A stretch of 64,000 nucleotides of DNA from Trabulsiella guamensis ATCC 49490 (GCF_000734965.1 NZ_JMTB01000051.1:1-64000), one strand, 5' to 3'; numbered from the stretch's first letter, positions 10,985-21,941 are shown. Numbers and translations: made by a program. Notes: a model not told the origin generated them from the sequence alone.

Positions 10985-13900
10985 AAATCCTTAGTCTGCG
11001 CCTGAAAAATATCAACTCCCTCAAGGGTGAATGGAAAATCGATTTCACCACAGAGCCGTTCGCCAGCAATGGTTTATTTGCCATCACCGGCCCGACCGGG
11101 GCGGGAAAAACCACGCTACTGGATGCCATCTGCCTTGCGCTCTACCACGAAACCCCGCGCCTGAACACCGTTTCGCAATCGCAAAACGATCTGATGACCC
11201 GCGACACCGCCGAGTGTCTGGCGGAGGTGGAGTTTGAGGTGAAAGGCGTCAGTTATCGCGCGTTCTGGAGTCAGAACCGCGCCCGCAATCAGCCGGATGG
11301 CAATTTACAGGCACCGCGTGTGGAGCTGGCCCGCTGTGAAGACGGCAAAATTCTGGCCGACAAAGTCAAAGACAAGCTGGATCTGACCGCCTCACTGACC
11401 GGGCTGGATTACGGTCGCTTTACCCGTTCGATGCTGCTGTCGCAGGGGCAGTTCGCCGCCTTCCTGAATGCGAAACCCAAAGAGCGGGCAGAACTGCTCG
11501 AAGAACTGACCGGCACCGAAATCTACGGGCAAATATCGTCGATGGTGTTTGAAAAACATAAAAACGCCCGTACCGAACTGGAAAAATGGCAGGCGCAGGC
11601 GTCAGGTGTGCAGATGCTCAGCGACGAGCAACAGCAGGCGTTACAGCAACGTTTGCAGGCACTTACTACGGAAGAACAGCAGACGCTGACCGCCCAGGCA
11701 CAGTTGCAGACGCAACTTCAGTGGCTCACCCGTCAGCTGGAGCTGGAAAATGAGCAGCAGCGTAGCCAGACCCGCTTACGCGACGCGCAACAGGCGCTGG
11801 CAGCGGCGCAGCCACAACTGGAAATCCTGACCCGCTCCCGGCCAGCCGAACAGTTACGCCCGCTGTGGACGCGCCTGCAGGAGCAGACGGCGATGGTCGC
11901 TGATACTTGTCGGCAGAGCGAAGAAGTGAATACTCGCTTACACACCTCGCTGCGTCTGAGAGACCGTATCTGGCGCAGCGCCGAAAAGCAGCATAACGCC
12001 TTGCTCGAACAGGAAAAGCGCGTCGCTGACTGGATCGGGCAGCACGAGCACTTTCGCCAGTTGGCAAATGTGCTGAGCGGCTGGCAGGCCACTTTCACTC
12101 AGCTTTCGCGGGATGGCGCGCAGCTCGCCTCGCTGCGACAAAAACAGCATGAACTGGAACAAAAACGCCAGGCGCTGCCGGATTCCGGCCTGACGCTGGA
12201 CGCCGATGCGCTCGCGCAAGCGCTGGCACAACACAGCGCTCTGCGGCCACAACGTCAGCATCTCGCCGCCCTGCACGGTCAGTTTTTACCGCTGCAACAG
12301 CGGCTGCAACGATTGCAGACGGGGTTAATCGCGCGGCAGAACAAACAGACTCAGATGGAAAACCTGCTGCAACAGCGCCGTCAGCACTATAAGGAGAAGC
12401 ATCAGCAATACATTGACGTGCGTACCTTGTGCGAACAGGAATCGACCATTGTGAAGCTGGAAGCGGAGCGCGCGCGTCTCCAGGCCGGGCTGCCCTGCCC
12501 GCTGTGCGGTTCAACGGAACATCCGGCAGTGGCGGAATATCAGGCCATCGTTCCCGGCGTGAACCAGGCCCGCCGCGATGCACTGGAGCGTGAAGTCAAT
12601 CAGTTGAAAGAGGAAGGCGCCGCACTGCGGGGGCAACTGGAGGCGTTGCAGAAACAGACGCAAAGCGACACGCAGGAGGTGGACACCCTGCATCAGCAAA
12701 CGCATGCGCTGACGGCGCAATGGCAGCAGGTGACTGGCGAATTGCTGATCACGCTGTCGCCCACCGATGATATCACCGGCTGGCTGAAACAGCAGGACGA
12801 TGAAGAGCAGCAGCTCTGGCAGGCAAGCCAGCGGCTCAGTCTGCAGAATCAGATCAATGAATTAGCGCAGCAACACGACCAGTTGAGGCGGGAACGCGAG
12901 GCTCGATTACAGGCGCTCAATGAATCGCTCCGCCCGTTTAACCTGACACTGCCCGCCGATGGCGAAGAAACGCACTGGCTGGCGGCACGCAGTGAAGATG
13001 CCCGTCAGTGGCAGACGCAGCAAACGGAACAACAGACGCTCCTGCAACAGCGTGGCGCGCTGGTTCCGCTGCTGGAAACGCTGCCGAAACCTGAAACCGA
13101 AGAGACGCTGGAGCCTGTACCGCTTGATGGCTGGCAGCAGGTACATCATGACTGTGTGTCGTTGCACAGCCAGTGGCAAACGCGTCAGCAACAGGAAGCG
13201 CTGGAAAACGAACGACTGGCTGCGCTCCAGAAACAGTTTACCGACGCACTCGCCGCCAGCCCGTTTGCCGATCAACCCGCTTTTCTGGCAGCCTTGCTCG
13301 ATGAAAGCACCCGCCAGACGCTGGAAGAATTGAAAGCGCAACTGGAAAAAGCCGTTCAGCAGGGACAAACGCTGGCAGAGCAGGCGCTGGCGGCATTGCA
13401 GTTGCACCGGCAAACACCCCCTGCCGCGCTGGATGCCACACAACCGCCCGACGAGTTACAGCAACAATTGCAGCACGTCACGCAGCAACTGCGGGAAAAC
13501 ACCTCACTACAGGGGGAAATTCGCCAGCAACTGAAGCAGGATGCCGACAACCGGCAGCATCAGCAGGCGCTGATGGAGAAAATCGCCCAGGCTACGCAGC
13601 AGGTGGAGGACTGGAGCTGGCTCAACGCGCTGATCGGTTCAAAAGAAGGGGATAAATTCCGCAAATTTGCCCAGGGACTGACGCTCGATAATCTGGTGTG
13701 GCTGGCGAATCATCAACTGACCCGCTTGCATGGCCGCTATCTGTTGCAGCGCAAAGCCAGCGACGCGCTGGAGCTGGAAGTGGTCGATACCTGGCAGGCC
13801 GATGCGGTGCGTGATACCCGCACGCTATCCGGTGGCGAGAGTTTTCTTGTCAGCCTCGCGCTGGCGCTGGCGCTCTCTGACCTGGTCAGCCACAAAACGC

Positions 13901-14121
13901 GGATCGACTCCCTGTTCCTTGATGAAGGGTTTGGCACGCTGGACAGCGAAACGCTGGATACCGCGCTGGATGCGCTTGATGCACTGAATGCCAGCGGCAA
14001 AATCATCGGCGTCATCAGCCATGTTGAGGCGATGAAAGAGCGCATTCCAGTGCAGATCAAAGTGAAGAAAATTAACGGTCTGGGTTACAGCCGGCTGGAT
14101 AAAACCTTCGCGGTGGAATAA
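10981..14121 (+). CDS. sbcC: SbcCD nuclease ATPase subunit SbcC (Rad50-like)
   Basis: SMC-like ATPase partner of SbcD, 1046 residues (E. coli 1048). Walker [10 protein letters not shown] lies at 37-45. Two very long Gln/Glu/Leu-rich coiled coils flank a zinc hook, Cys506-Pro-Leu-Cys509. The ABC signature LSGGES is near 949-954, and Walker B in [12 protein letters not shown] is about 30 residues later. It overlaps sbcD by 4 bp. A REP-like element follows the stop. In E. coli araJ lies beyond it; here mak follows directly. Confidence 0.98.
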   Translation: MKILSLRLKNINSLKGEWKIDFTTEPFASNGLFAITGPTGAGKTTLLDAICLALYHETPRLNTVSQSQNDLMTRDTAECLAEVEFEVKGVSYRAFWSQNRARNQPDGNLQAPRVELARCEDGKILADKVKDKLDLTASLTGLDYGRFTRSMLLSQGQFAAFLNAKPKERAELLEELTGTEIYGQISSMVFEKHKNARTELEKWQAQASGVQMLSDEQQQALQQRLQALTTEEQQTLTAQAQLQTQLQWLTRQLELENEQQRSQTRLRDAQQALAAAQPQLEILTRSRPAEQLRPLWTRLQEQTAMVADTCRQSEEVNTRLHTSLRLRDRIWRSAEKQHNALLEQEKRVADWIGQHEHFRQLANVLSGWQATFTQLSRDGAQLASLRQKQHELEQKRQALPDSGLTLDADALAQALAQHSALRPQRQHLAALHGQFLPLQQRLQRLQTGLIARQNKQTQMENLLQQRRQHYKEKHQQYIDVRTLCEQESTIVKLEAERARLQAGLPCPLCGSTEHPAVAEYQAIVPGVNQARRDALEREVNQLKEEGAALRGQLEALQKQTQSDTQEVDTLHQQTHALTAQWQQVTGELLITLSPTDDITGWLKQQDDEEQQLWQASQRLSLQNQINELAQQHDQLRREREARLQALNESLRPFNLTLPADGEETHWLAARSEDARQWQTQQTEQQTLLQQRGALVPLLETLPKPETEETLEPVPLDGWQQVHHDCVSLHSQWQTRQQQEALENERLAALQKQFTDALAASPFADQPAFLAALLDESTRQTLEELKAQLEKAVQQGQTLAEQALAALQLHRQTPPAALDATQPPDELQQQLQHVTQQLRENTSLQGEIRQQLKQDADNRQHQQALMEKIAQATQQVEDWSWLNALIGSKEGDKFRKFAQGLTLDNLVWLANHQLTRLHGRYLLQRKASDALELEVVDTWQADAVRDTRTLSGGESFLVSLALALALSDLVSHKTRIDSLFLDEGFGTLDSETLDTALDALDALNASGKIIGVISHVEAMKERIPVQIKVKKINGLGYSRLDKTFAVE

Positions 14122-14127
14122 ACGTCA

Positions 14128-14152
14128 GCCCGGGGCGCTACGCTTGCCGGGC
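14128..14152. repeat. REP/BIME-like palindrome between convergent sbcC and mak
   Basis: GCCCGG (14128-14133) pairs with CCGGGC (14147-14152), with a nested GCG/CGC pair, and GCCTACGGGT follows. This resembles enterobacterial REP units ending in GGCCTAC. It sits between two convergent genes, the usual REP position. Confidence 0.6.
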
Positions 14153-14180
14153 CTACGGGTGATTGTCGCAGTATGTGAGG

Positions 14181-15086
14181 CTAAAGCGGCCACAACCAGG
14201 CGGCGCCGCGAACGCCGCTGGAGTCGCCATGTACCGCTTTGCGGATCGGGGTTTCACACTCGCCGCCAAATACCCAGTTTTTCACCAGCCCCGGCACGGT
14301 TTTGTACAAACGATCTACATTACTCATGCCACCACCGAGCACAATCACGTCCGGGTCGAGAATATTCACCACATGCGCCAGCGACTTCGCCAGCCGTAGT
14401 TCGTATCGGCTGAGCGCCAGTTCCGCGATCGGATCCTGCTCCTCAACCAGGTGCATGATTTCATTCCCCTTCAGCGCCTGACCGCTCAGCCGCTGAAAAT
14501 CAGTGGCAAACCCGGTACCGGAAATAAAAGTTTCAATGCAACCCTGTTTCCCGCAGTAGCACGGCACTTCCGCGCGGTAACGCAACTCGTCGTCATCCAT
14601 CCACGGCAGTGGATTATGCCCCCACTCGCCTGCCGTGCCATTGCCGCCGATATGCGAACGACCGTTGATCGCCACCCCCGCGCCGCAGCCGGTGCCGATA
14701 ATCACCGCGAAGACCGTTTGCGCCCCTGCCGCCGCGCCGTCCACCGCTTCTGACACGGCCAGGCAATTGGCGTCGTTCGCCAGACGCACTTCACGATTGA
14801 GACGCTGGCGTAAATCCTTATCAAACGGTTTCCCGTTGAGCCAGGTGGAGTTAGCATTTTTCACCACGCCGGTGTAGGGCGAAATCGAACCCGGAATGCC
14901 CATACCGACAGTGCCCTGCTGGCCGGTCTCTTTTTCTGCCATCGCCACCAGCGTCGCAATGGTTTCGATGGTCTTATGGTAGTCATCACGCGGCGTCGGC
15001 AGACGATGACGAAAAAGCTGTTCACCCTGGTCACTTAGAGCGACCACTTCGGTTTTTGTGCCGCCTAAATCAATGCCTATACGCAC
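14181..15086 (-). CDS. mak: manno(fructo)kinase Mak (ROK family)
   Basis: Cytoplasmic hexokinase of the ROK family that phosphorylates fructose and mannose. 301 residues (E. coli 302). The N-terminal phosphate loop [14 protein letters not shown] is present, as are the ROK sugar-binding segments ([14 protein letters not shown]) and the zinc motif with [10 protein letters not shown]. Adenosine-binding glycines appear in [10 protein letters not shown]. It is divergent from rdgC. In E. coli araJ separates mak from sbcC; that gene is missing here. Confidence 0.97.
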   Translation of the reverse strand: MRIGIDLGGTKTEVVALSDQGEQLFRHRLPTPRDDYHKTIETIATLVAMAEKETGQQGTVGMGIPGSISPYTGVVKNANSTWLNGKPFDKDLRQRLNREVRLANDANCLAVSEAVDGAAAGAQTVFAVIIGTGCGAGVAINGRSHIGGNGTAGEWGHNPLPWMDDDELRYRAEVPCYCGKQGCIETFISGTGFATDFQRLSGQALKGNEIMHLVEEQDPIAELALSRYELRLAKSLAHVVNILDPDVIVLGGGMSNVDRLYKTVPGLVKNWVFGGECETPIRKAVHGDSSGVRGAAWLWPL

Positions 15087-15177
15087 AGAACGCTCCCCTG
15101 GTCCGGATTAACAATGCAAGCGTAGCGACAATTCGCTATCATGCCCGCTGGTTTCAAACAATGCCGTGGAAATTAAC

Positions 15178-16092
15178 ATGCTGTGGTTCAAAAATGTAAT
15201 GGTTTACCGTCTCAGCCGCGACATCACGCTGCGTGCTGAAGAGATGGAGAAACAGTTAGCCGGACTGGCATTCACTCCGTGCGGTAGCCAGGATATGGCA
15301 AAAACCGGCTGGGTACCGCCGATGGGTTCACACAACAGTGACGCGCTGACGCACACGGCGAACGGCCAGATTGTTATCTGTGCGCGTAAAGAGGAGAAGA
15401 TCCTCCCCTCTCCGGTGATCAAACAGGCGCTGGAAGCCAAAATCCAGAAACTGGAAGCCGAGCAGAGCCGCAAGCTGAAGAAAACCGAAAAAGATTCCCT
15501 GAAAGACGAAGTGCTCCACACGCTGCTGCCGCGCGCATTCAGCCGCTACAGCCAGACCATGATGTGGATTGATACCGTCAACGGGTTAATCATGGTGGAC
15601 TGCGCCAGCGCGAAAAAAGCCGAAGACACCCTCGCCCTGCTGCGTAAAACTCTCGGCTCGCTGCCGGTGGTGCCGCTGTCGCTGGAAAATCCTATTGAAC
15701 TGACGCTGACCGAGTGGGTCCGTTCCGGTACGGTCGCGCAGGGGTTCCAGTTGCTGGACGAAGCCGAGCTGAAAGCGATGCTGGAAGATGGCGGCGTGAT
15801 CCGCGCGAAAAAACAGGATCTGGTCAGCGACGAAATCGCCGTGCATATCGAAGCCGGAAAAGTGGTGACCAAACTGGCGCTCGACTGGCAGCAGCGCATC
15901 CAGTTTGTGCTTTGCGACGATGGTTCCCTGAAGCGCCTGAAGTTCAGCGATGAATTGCGCGATCAGAACGATGACATTGACCGCGAAGATTACGCCCAAC
16001 GTTTTGATGCGGATTTCATTCTGATGACAGGCGAGCTGGCCGCGTTGATTCAGAATCTGGTCGAAGGCCTGGGCGGCGAAGCCCAGCGCTAA
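15178..16092 (+). CDS. rdgC: recombination-associated protein RdgC
   Basis: Non-specific DNA-binding protein that forms a ring around duplex DNA and restrains RecA. The start at 15178 gives [20 protein letters not shown] and 304 residues (E. coli 303; one extra Asn near residue 49). An in-frame ATG at 15166 would add MEIN, which the family lacks. The whole length is conserved, including the C-terminus [12 protein letters not shown] strong terminator follows the stop, and mak is divergent. Confidence 0.97.
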   Translation: MLWFKNVMVYRLSRDITLRAEEMEKQLAGLAFTPCGSQDMAKTGWVPPMGSHNSDALTHTANGQIVICARKEEKILPSPVIKQALEAKIQKLEAEQSRKLKKTEKDSLKDEVLHTLLPRAFSRYSQTMMWIDTVNGLIMVDCASAKKAEDTLALLRKTLGSLPVVPLSLENPIELTLTEWVRSGTVAQGFQLLDEAELKAMLEDGGVIRAKKQDLVSDEIAVHIEAGKVVTKLALDWQQRIQFVLCDDGSLKRLKFSDELRDQNDDIDREDYAQRFDADFILMTGELAALIQNLVEGLGGEAQR

Positions 16093-16098
16093 AAGGAG

Positions 16099-16122
16099 TC
16101 CCGGCACAAGGCCGGGATTTTT

Positions 16123-16124
<2 letters not shown>
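16099..16124 (+). terminator. rdgC terminator
   Basis: TCCCGGC (16099-16105) pairs with GCCGGGA (16111-16117) around a 5-nt loop, followed by T7. It lies 6 bp after the rdgC stop and overlaps the last codon region of convergent ppnP. Confidence 0.92.
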
Positions 16125-16440
<316 letters not shown>

Positions 16441-16485
16441 TCAATATAGGGGCCAGCGTGAAGGGCTGTCACGCAAAAAAACACG

Positions 16486-17163
16486 TTACACCAGCAGTTC
16501 AGCGGCCAGGCGCGCCACCAGGATATTTGAAAGCAATACCGGTACATCCAGCGCCTTTTGCAGGAGATCACGATGCTTCTGGCTATAACCGAGACAATCC
16601 AGCATCAGCACATCCGCGCCGCTGTCAATTAACTCGCGCCCGGCTTCCACCATTTGTGCGTCGGTGTGCTGCATCGGATCTGCCAGAGCAAAACGAGGCG
16701 GGTTTTCCAGAACCTGCCATTTCTGTCGCTGCGAGGGGATCAACTCTTTTAGCGGCACGAGCACCCCGACGTGATGGCCATCTACGATTGACGCCACCAG
16801 CGGCGGAATAATCCGCAACGGCTCCAGCAGAATGGCATTGCGCGCGACGAGACTGGTAATCGGCGCGGTGCTCATGAACAGGATCACGTCATAATTCTGC
16901 TGATCTAAAACCTCGATAACGGCCTGCAGATCGCGCACCACTTTGGCTTTTGACACATAAACTCTTTCGTTGTCGTTCAGTAACGACACGATCATCTCTT
17001 CGCCGGGCTCAGCAGCATAATCTTCCATCACCTCTTCACGGGTCATTTTGCCAAGCAGGCTGATATGAGTGATTTGGTCTTCCCTGATATTCTCGGTCAG
17101 GTAGGGTAATGCCTCATTGACTGGCACGACACCAATAGTAAGAATCGCCAGGCTTGCACTCAT
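16486..17163 (-). CDS. aroM: AroM family protein, function unknown
   Basis: 225 residues, the same length as E. coli AroM, beginning [14 protein letters not shown] and ending [10 protein letters not shown]. AroM belongs to the TyrR-regulated aroL-yaiA-aroM operon in E. coli; its biochemical role is unknown and the fold resembles Asp/Glu racemase-type proteins. Here yaiA is missing and a 376-bp gap separates it from aroL, so it may need its own promoter. Confidence 0.95.
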   Translation of the reverse strand: MSASLAILTIGVVPVNEALPYLTENIREDQITHISLLGKMTREEVMEDYAAEPGEEMIVSLLNDNERVYVSKAKVVRDLQAVIEVLDQQNYDVILFMSTAPITSLVARNAILLEPLRIIPPLVASIVDGHHVGVLVPLKELIPSQRQKWQVLENPPRFALADPMQHTDAQMVEAGRELIDSGADVLMLDCLGYSQKHRDLLQKALDVPVLLSNILVARLAAELLV

Positions 17164-17539
17164 GTTATGTACCTTTCATTCAGACTGCGTCTGCCCTGGC
17201 AGAGCACAGTCTCTCCACTACTTTTTGAACAGGCTTACGACAGATATCCGCCTTTTTTCTGGTTATGAAAAGAACCGTTCAAAAGCGTAGCATCTCCACT
17301 GGTCATCGAAATGTAAAGATTCCAAATGATTCCAAAACTCACCTGAAATATCCTGAGCTTAACCTCTCATTAACACTTTCGATTAATGAAAAGTGTGATT
17401 CACGCCGTACCAGGCATATTTCGGCGTACCGGAAAAACATTAATGGCGCATTTTTTGCTCATTCAGCGCAAACCGGAGCGGGCAAAGAGAAGGAATTAGC
17501 AGCAAGACAGCCCCGTCCACCCGGGGCTGGGGTAAGGGA
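17164..17539. other. aroL-aroM gap lacking yaiA
   Basis: 376 bp where E. coli carries yaiA (63 codons). No minus-strand frame resembles YaiA. A hairpin lies just after aroL; the rest is unremarkable, moderately AT-rich DNA likely to hold an aroM promoter. Confidence 0.6.
17509..17528 (-). terminator. hairpin after aroL
   Basis: AGCCCCG (17509-17515) pairs with CGGGGCT (17522-17528) around a 6-nt loop, 11 bp beyond the aroL stop. On the minus strand the following bases (GTCTTGCTGC) are only weakly T-rich, so this is a probable rather than certain terminator. Confidence 0.6.
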
Positions 17540-18064
17540 TTAGCTGGCGCGGGCGACCTGTAATGCAGTCAGGATTTCACGCACCACCGCTTCCGGCGCA
17601 CCGCTGGCATCCACCACATGATGCGCCGTCTGACGATAAAGAGCGTCACGTTGCGCCAGTACCTCGTGTACCTCTTCACTGATCGGTTTGCCGGTCAATG
17701 TCGGGCGCTGCGCTTCTTCCGGAAACGCTTCCAGACGTTCCGCCAGCACGGACACTGGCGCATTAAGATAGATCACTATGCCATTGTTGCGCATGAAGTC
17801 CCGGTTCACCGGGGAAAGGATAATCCCGCCGCCGGTCGCGATCACCGTTGCGGGTTGCGTAACCGACTGCAGCGTCGCGGTTTCACGTGCGCGAAACGCT
17901 GACCAGCCCTCTTCTTCTACAATCTCGGCGATAGACTTCTGCGCCTTCGCCTGTAATGCCTGGTCGGTGTCGATAAAGATAAATCCGCAGGCGCGGGTTA
18001 ACGCCTCGCCAACAGTCGTTTTTCCGCAACCGCGGGCGCCGATCAGAAATATAGGTTGTGTCAT
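17540..18064 (-). CDS. aroL: shikimate kinase II AroL
   Basis: Phosphorylates shikimate at O3 in the common aromatic pathway. The start at 18064 gives [20 protein letters not shown] and 174 residues, identical in length to E. coli AroL; the frame stays open 25 codons upstream without family similarity. Walker A is GARGCGKTT (9-17). Shikimate-binding residues appear in IDTDQ, FRARE and ATGGGIIL, and the lid region carries RPTLTGKP. A TyrR box lies about 85 bp upstream. Confidence 0.97.
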   Translation of the reverse strand: MTQPIFLIGARGCGKTTVGEALTRACGFIFIDTDQALQAKAQKSIAEIVEEEGWSAFRARETATLQSVTQPATVIATGGGIILSPVNRDFMRNNGIVIYLNAPVSVLAERLEAFPEEAQRPTLTGKPISEEVHEVLAQRDALYRQTAHHVVDASGAPEAVVREILTALQVARAS

Positions 18065-18146
18065 AACCTGGGGATCCCCCTGGTACCGCAACGCGCGGGA
18101 TGGTCGTTCAACGAAAAGGGTACCCGTCAATGAGTACATGTCTATG

Positions 18147-18164
18147 TGTAAAATTATATTTACG
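18147..18164. promoter_or_regulatory. TyrR box upstream of aroL
   Basis: TGTAAA-N6-TTTACG matches the TyrR operator TGTAAA-N6-TTTACA at 11 of 12 defined positions, 83-100 bp before the aroL start. aroL is TyrR- and TrpR-repressed in E. coli. A weak TrpR-like stretch (TTAGTTAATGTG on the minus strand near 18180) lies further upstream. Confidence 0.75.
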
Positions 18165-18318
18165 AATCACTGCTAACACATTAACTAATAAAGCCTGTTT
18201 CTGGCACTATGATCATTAAGTGTAAACATTTAAGGTCAGCTTATGTTTCGCCAACATTACATGAAAGCGTCAGCTTTTGACAAGCTTTCTGACCCTGCAC
18301 ACCCGCGCCGGACGGAGG

Positions 18319-18777
18319 TTAGCCCTGCTGACGTTTCACGCGAAGTAACCATTTCTCCAGCTCTGCGGCAAAGTGTTGTCGGTCCCGTTGCGATAAGCTG
18401 TCCGGGCCGCCAGTCTGAATACCGCTGGCGCGGAGTGTGTCCATAAAATCTCGCATCGTCAACCGTTCGCGGATCGTCGCTTCGCTGTAACACTCGCCAC
18501 GCGGATTAAGGGCGACACCGCCTTTTGCCAGCACTTCCGCTGCCAGTGGAATGTCTGCCGTGATCACCAGATCGCCGGGCTGGCACAGCCGTACAATTTC
18601 GTTATCCGCAACGTCGAACCCGGCAGCGACCCGTAACGTCCGGATGACGCGCGACGGCGGCACTCGCAAATTCTGGTTTGCCACCAGCGTGAGCGGGATT
18701 TGCGTCCGCTCGGCCGCCCGAAAAAGAATATCTTTGATGACGTTCGGACACGCGTCCGCATCCACCCAAATGGCCAT
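18319..18777 (-). CDS. yaiI: YaiI, DUF188/UPF0178 family protein
   Basis: 152 residues, the same length as E. coli YaiI. The N-terminus [19 protein letters not shown] carries the family signature (V-D-A-D-A-C-P). The conserved C-terminal block [18 protein letters not shown] is present. The fold is PIN-like by family knowledge, and the acidic residues suggest a nuclease, but no activity is established. It is divergent from proC and upstream of aroL on the same strand. Confidence 0.95.
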   Translation of the reverse strand: MAIWVDADACPNVIKDILFRAAERTQIPLTLVANQNLRVPPSRVIRTLRVAAGFDVADNEIVRLCQPGDLVITADIPLAAEVLAKGGVALNPRGECYSEATIRERLTMRDFMDTLRASGIQTGGPDSLSQRDRQHFAAELEKWLLRVKRQQG

Positions 18778-18887
18778 TGTGACTCCTGAAGATCCTGTCA
18801 GCGGGCTATTATCTCGTGCTTTTCCCGCCAGAGATAGTCACAAGATGTTAAGCTATATCGCTATAAAACGAGCTGAGGGAGAACGTG

Positions 18888-19697
18888 ATGGAGAAGAAGA
18901 TCGGTTTTATCGGCTGCGGCAATATGGGCAAAGCCATTCTCGGTGGGCTTATCGCCAGTGGGCAGGTGATGTCCGGGCAGATTTGGGTCTATACCCCATC
19001 ACCGGACAAGGTTGCCGCCCTGCATGATGAGTTCGGGGTCAATGCCGCACAAAGTGCTCAGGAGGTCGCGCAAATTGCAGACATCGTCTTTGGCGCCGTA
19101 AAACCAGGCATCATGGTCAAAGTGCTGAGTGATATCGCCTCCAGCCTGAATAAAGATTCCCTCGTCGTTTCGATCGCGGCAGGCGTCACGCTTGAGCAAC
19201 TCGCCCGCGCGCTGGGCCACGATCGTAAAATTGTTCGTGCAATGCCGAATACCCCGTCACTGGTAAAGGCCGGCATGACGTCTGTGACGCCAAACGCACT
19301 GGTCACGCCGGAAGATACCGCCGATGTGCTGAATATTTTCCGCTGCTTCGGTGAAGCAGAAGTGATTGCCGAACCGATGATCCATCCGGTGGTCGGCGTC
19401 AGCGGCTCCGCGCCGGCTTACGTGTTTATGTTTATCGAAGCGATGGCTGACGCCGCTGTGCTGGGCGGAATGCCTCGCGCGCAGGCCTATAAATTTGCCG
19501 CGCAGGCGGTGATGGGCTCCGCCAAAATGGTGCTGGAAACAGGTAAACACCCCGGCGAGCTGAAAGATATGGTCTGCTCGCCAGCAGGGACGACTATCGA
19601 AGCAGTTCGCGTTCTGGAAGAGCGCGGGTTCCGCGCCGCCGTGATTGAAGCGATGACGAAGTGCATGGAAAAATCGGAACAACTGAGCAAATCCTGA
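18888..19697 (+). CDS. proC: pyrroline-5-carboxylate reductase ProC
   Basis: Catalyses the last step of proline synthesis (P5C to L-proline, NADPH). The start at 18888 gives MEKKIGFIGCGNMGKAILGG and 269 residues, the E. coli length; a GTG one codon upstream is less likely. The Rossmann motif GFIGCGNMG (6-14) is present, together with AVKPGIM, RAMPNTPSLV and the C-terminal dimerisation block CSPAGTTIEAV. In E. coli dgcC (adrA) is the next gene; here psiF follows after 52 bp. Confidence 0.98.
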   Translation: MEKKIGFIGCGNMGKAILGGLIASGQVMSGQIWVYTPSPDKVAALHDEFGVNAAQSAQEVAQIADIVFGAVKPGIMVKVLSDIASSLNKDSLVVSIAAGVTLEQLARALGHDRKIVRAMPNTPSLVKAGMTSVTPNALVTPEDTADVLNIFRCFGEAEVIAEPMIHPVVGVSGSAPAYVFMFIEAMADAAVLGGMPRAQAYKFAAQAVMGSAKMVLETGKHPGELKDMVCSPAGTTIEAVRVLEERGFRAAVIEAMTKCMEKSEQLSKS

Positions 19698-19704
19698 CGC
19701 GGAA

Positions 19705-19744
19705 AGCACGTCGGGTGCAACGTAAACCGTTCACCCGACGTGCT
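19705..19744. terminator. shared hairpin between convergent proC and psiF
   Basis: Perfect 13-bp inverted repeat (AGCACGTCGGGTG with CACCCGACGTGCT) around a 14-nt loop fills the gap between the two stops. No long T run follows on either strand, so it is a strong structure but may act as a 3'-end stabiliser as well as a terminator. Confidence 0.7.
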
Positions 19745-19749
19745 AAGCG

Positions 19750-20070
19750 TTAACCCTGTTTCTTCAGGCAGGCACTCATAAATTTACTGCGATCATCCCC
19801 TTTGAGTGACTGCTGCGTGGCCTGCGAATTACACTCACGCATTTTCTGTTGCTGCGGCGTCAGGCTTTTCTCATTTGACGCCGACGAGCCGTTCTTCAGG
19901 CAATCACTCATATAAGTTTTCCGCGCATCGCCTTTCAGCGATTTGGCGGTCGCCTGCTGGTTACAGGTCGTCATTCTCTGCTGCTGCGGCGTTAAGGTTT
20001 TCTCCGCCGCATTCACCGTCGTCATCACCGCCATGCCAAAGAGCAATGTCACCAGTAATGTAATTTTCAT
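19750..20070 (-). CDS. psiF: phosphate-starvation-inducible protein PsiF
   Basis: Small exported protein, 106 residues as in E. coli, with a signal peptide ending near NAAEK (about residue 22). The mature part is two tandem copies of one module, LTPQQQRMTTCNQQATAKSL and LTPQQQKMRECNSQATQQSL, each ending in an MS-C-LK motif. Function unknown. It follows phoA and shares its PhoB control in E. coli; the terminator between them would limit expression. Confidence 0.95.
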   Translation of the reverse strand: MKITLLVTLLFGMAVMTTVNAAEKTLTPQQQRMTTCNQQATAKSLKGDARKTYMSDCLKNGSSASNEKSLTPQQQKMRECNSQATQQSLKGDDRSKFMSACLKKQG

Positions 20071-20118
20071 TGCATCATCCTTCTGAGAGTTATTCCCTGT
20101 AAGTCTGGTCGGTTACGG

Positions 20119-20155
20119 CAAAAAAACCACCCGACAGCGCGTTTTCACTGCCGGG
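20119..20155 (-). terminator. phoA-psiF intercistronic terminator
   Basis: CCCGGCAG pairs with CTGTCGGG (20148-20155 with 20130-20137, one G-U) and on the minus strand is followed by TGG and T7. It starts 8 bp after the phoA stop and probably attenuates psiF transcription. Confidence 0.8.
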
Positions 20156-20162
20156 TTTTTCC

Positions 20163-21578
20163 TTATTTCAGCGCGAGCGCGTCTTTCATGGTGTAGAAGA
20201 GATCGGTCTGATCGGTTAAACCAATGACATTCGCGGCATGGGGGCCATAAGCGGCGATGCGAAGCTGCGCACCGGTATGCTCCATCGACTCTTCTTCAGA
20301 ATTGCCGTAGGTCATTGCCATTACCGCGCCGTCTTTAGTGTTCAGCGCCTGCGACAGTCCTGGCGCTTTAGTGTCTGCCGGGATGATCTGGCTGGCATGG
20401 GCATGGTCAGCAGTGACAATCACCAGCGTGTTACCGTCTTTTTTGGCAAATTCCAGCGCCTTTTGCACGGCTTCGTCAAGATCGACCGTCTCACCAATCT
20501 GACCGCACGGATTTGCCGCGTGATCCTGTTTATCAATGGATGCGCCTTCAACCTGCAGGAAGAAACCTTTTTCGCCATTGCTGAGCAGGGAAATGGCCTT
20601 TTCGGTCATTTGCGCCAGTGTCGGCACACTCGCGTCTCGTTTTGGGTTTGGTGTACAGGTCACGGCCGGTTTGTCGATATTGCCGTGGAAAGAGGCCTTC
20701 GGCCCTTCCCAGCGCACAGGCATGTTCCCCTCGGAAAACAGACCCAGCAACGGCTTATCCTGATTAGCTTCGGTGATGGCATCCAGTGAGCTTGCATCGC
20801 TGACTAACTGATAGCCACGCGCCTGCGCCTGCTCGCGCAGCGTTTTGCCCTGCCATTCGCCTGCCGTCGCCGTTTCGGAGAAGGTTTTCGCACCGCCACC
20901 CAGGGTGACGTCAGCACGCGCATTCAACAGTTGTTCGGTAATCGAGCCTTTACCGCCTTTTTCCAGCGCGTTGCCCGGGCATTTTTCGCTGGTCACGACC
21001 GGACCGTAGCATTTGCGTGATGTCACGTGCGAAACCAGCGCCGCAGGCGTCGCATCCTGTAATTCGGCCGTAGAGACGTTCCCGGTTTTTAAACCTGCCG
21101 CTTTTGCCATTTCAAGAATTGTGGTGTGATCTTTTTCGTGAATATCCACACCCAGCGCGCCGTTATAGGTTTTCACCCCGGTGCTCCATGCGGTGGCGGA
21201 AGCAGCAGAATCCGTTACGTAATCCGGTTTGCCGGTTTTCTTATCTAATGCGTAATGGGTGTATTGACCGGTAAGGGGTAATGCATCAATCCCTTTAAAA
21301 TAACCACCTGCCCCTTCGGCATAATTTCGCGCGGCAGTAATTTCTGAATCCCCCATACCGTCGCCAATCAGCAGAATAATATTCTTTGCCTTGCCACTGT
21401 TAATTGAAGCGCGGATAGCGTCGGTCTGATCCGCTGATAAACGACGGGCTCCGCCAGGCGTAGTGATATCCCCCTGCGCAGCACGATTATCCAGCACCGC
21501 TGTTGATGTCATTTCTGCACCAATAACGGGAGCAGTCAGCAGAGGTAATAATGCGATGAATATTGCGCTGTATCTCAC
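20163..21578 (-). CDS. phoA: alkaline phosphatase PhoA
   Basis: Periplasmic zinc/magnesium phosphomonoesterase of the Pho regulon. I place the start at a GTG at 21578. It is preceded by GGAG at 8-nt spacing, gives 471 residues exactly as in E. coli (which also uses GTG), and yields a normal signal peptide ending APVIGA. An ATG 5 codons upstream has no ribosome site. The active-site Asp-Ser-Ala lies in [12 protein letters not shown], with metal ligands in [18 protein letters not shown] and TADHAHASQ and four cysteines for the two disulfides. A Pho box lies upstream. Confidence 0.97.
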   Translation of the reverse strand: MRYSAIFIALLPLLTAPVIGAEMTSTAVLDNRAAQGDITTPGGARRLSADQTDAIRASINSGKAKNIILLIGDGMGDSEITAARNYAEGAGGYFKGIDALPLTGQYTHYALDKKTGKPDYVTDSAASATAWSTGVKTYNGALGVDIHEKDHTTILEMAKAAGLKTGNVSTAELQDATPAALVSHVTSRKCYGPVVTSEKCPGNALEKGGKGSITEQLLNARADVTLGGGAKTFSETATAGEWQGKTLREQAQARGYQLVSDASSLDAITEANQDKPLLGLFSEGNMPVRWEGPKASFHGNIDKPAVTCTPNPKRDASVPTLAQMTEKAISLLSNGEKGFFLQVEGASIDKQDHAANPCGQIGETVDLDEAVQKALEFAKKDGNTLVIVTADHAHASQIIPADTKAPGLSQALNTKDGAVMAMTYGNSEEESMEHTGAQLRIAAYGPHAANVIGLTDQTDLFYTMKDALALK

Positions 21579-21622
21579 TTTTATCTTCTCCATGTAATAA
21601 ATACTTTTTAAAAAACAAGGAG

Positions 21623-21656
21623 ACTTTATAAAAGGCAGATGACACTCTTATGACAG
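21623..21656 (-). promoter_or_regulatory. phoA promoter with Pho box
   Basis: On the minus strand 21635-21656 reads CTGTCATAAGAGTGTCATCTGC, two PhoB half-repeats. A -10-like TATAAAGT (21623-21630) follows at the spacing typical of Pho promoters. It lies about 60-80 bp upstream of the GTG start. Confidence 0.85.
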
Positions 21657-21680
21657 CATCCACCACGTCAGCGCGGCGCG

Positions 21681-21941
21681 TTAGCTACGCGGATGCCGTA
21701 ACAACTTATTTAGATATTGCCTTAATATTTCCGTATCGCGCTCTGACACGTAAGCCCGGGGATCGGCCTGATCCAGCGCGGATTCGACATCCGTCACCAG
21801 CGCTTCGAATTGATTTTTTTCCATATGCCGGATAAGCGCAGTCACGACTATTTCCAGCGCCTCGACTTGTGCGGTCAACTCTTTCGCTTCCTCTTCTTTT
21901 TCAGCAAGTTTCACCAACAACTCTGCAATAAGATTTTTCAT
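21681..21941 (-). CDS. iraP: anti-adaptor protein IraP
   Basis: Binds the adaptor RssB and protects RpoS from ClpXP during phosphate starvation. 86 residues, as in E. coli, starting [21 protein letters not shown]. The N-terminal half is a coiled coil with the conserved [17 protein letters not shown]. It sits upstream of phoA on the same strand with a separate Pho promoter between them. The 201 bp upstream should contain its ppGpp- or PhoP-responsive promoter, but I could not identify a convincing PhoP box. Confidence 0.95.
   Translation of the reverse strand: MKNLIAELLVKLAEKEEEAKELTAQVEALEIVVTALIRHMEKNQFEALVTDVESALDQADPRAYVSERDTEILRQYLNKLLRHPRS

Noticed and set aside
12907..13443. 178-codon frame antisense to sbcC
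   Set aside because: Shadow of Gln/Leu-rich coiled-coil codons in sbcC.
17265..17543. 92-codon plus-strand frame in the aroL-aroM gap
   Set aside because: No ribosome site, low-complexity basic product, runs into the aroL 3' end and its hairpin.
18210..18236. Second TyrR box upstream of aroL
   Set aside because: TGTAAA is present but the right half (AGGTCA) does not match, so it was not listed as a site.
18243..18446. 67-codon plus-strand frame between aroL and yaiI
   Set aside because: Most of it is antisense to yaiI; the unique N-terminal part has no recognised similarity.
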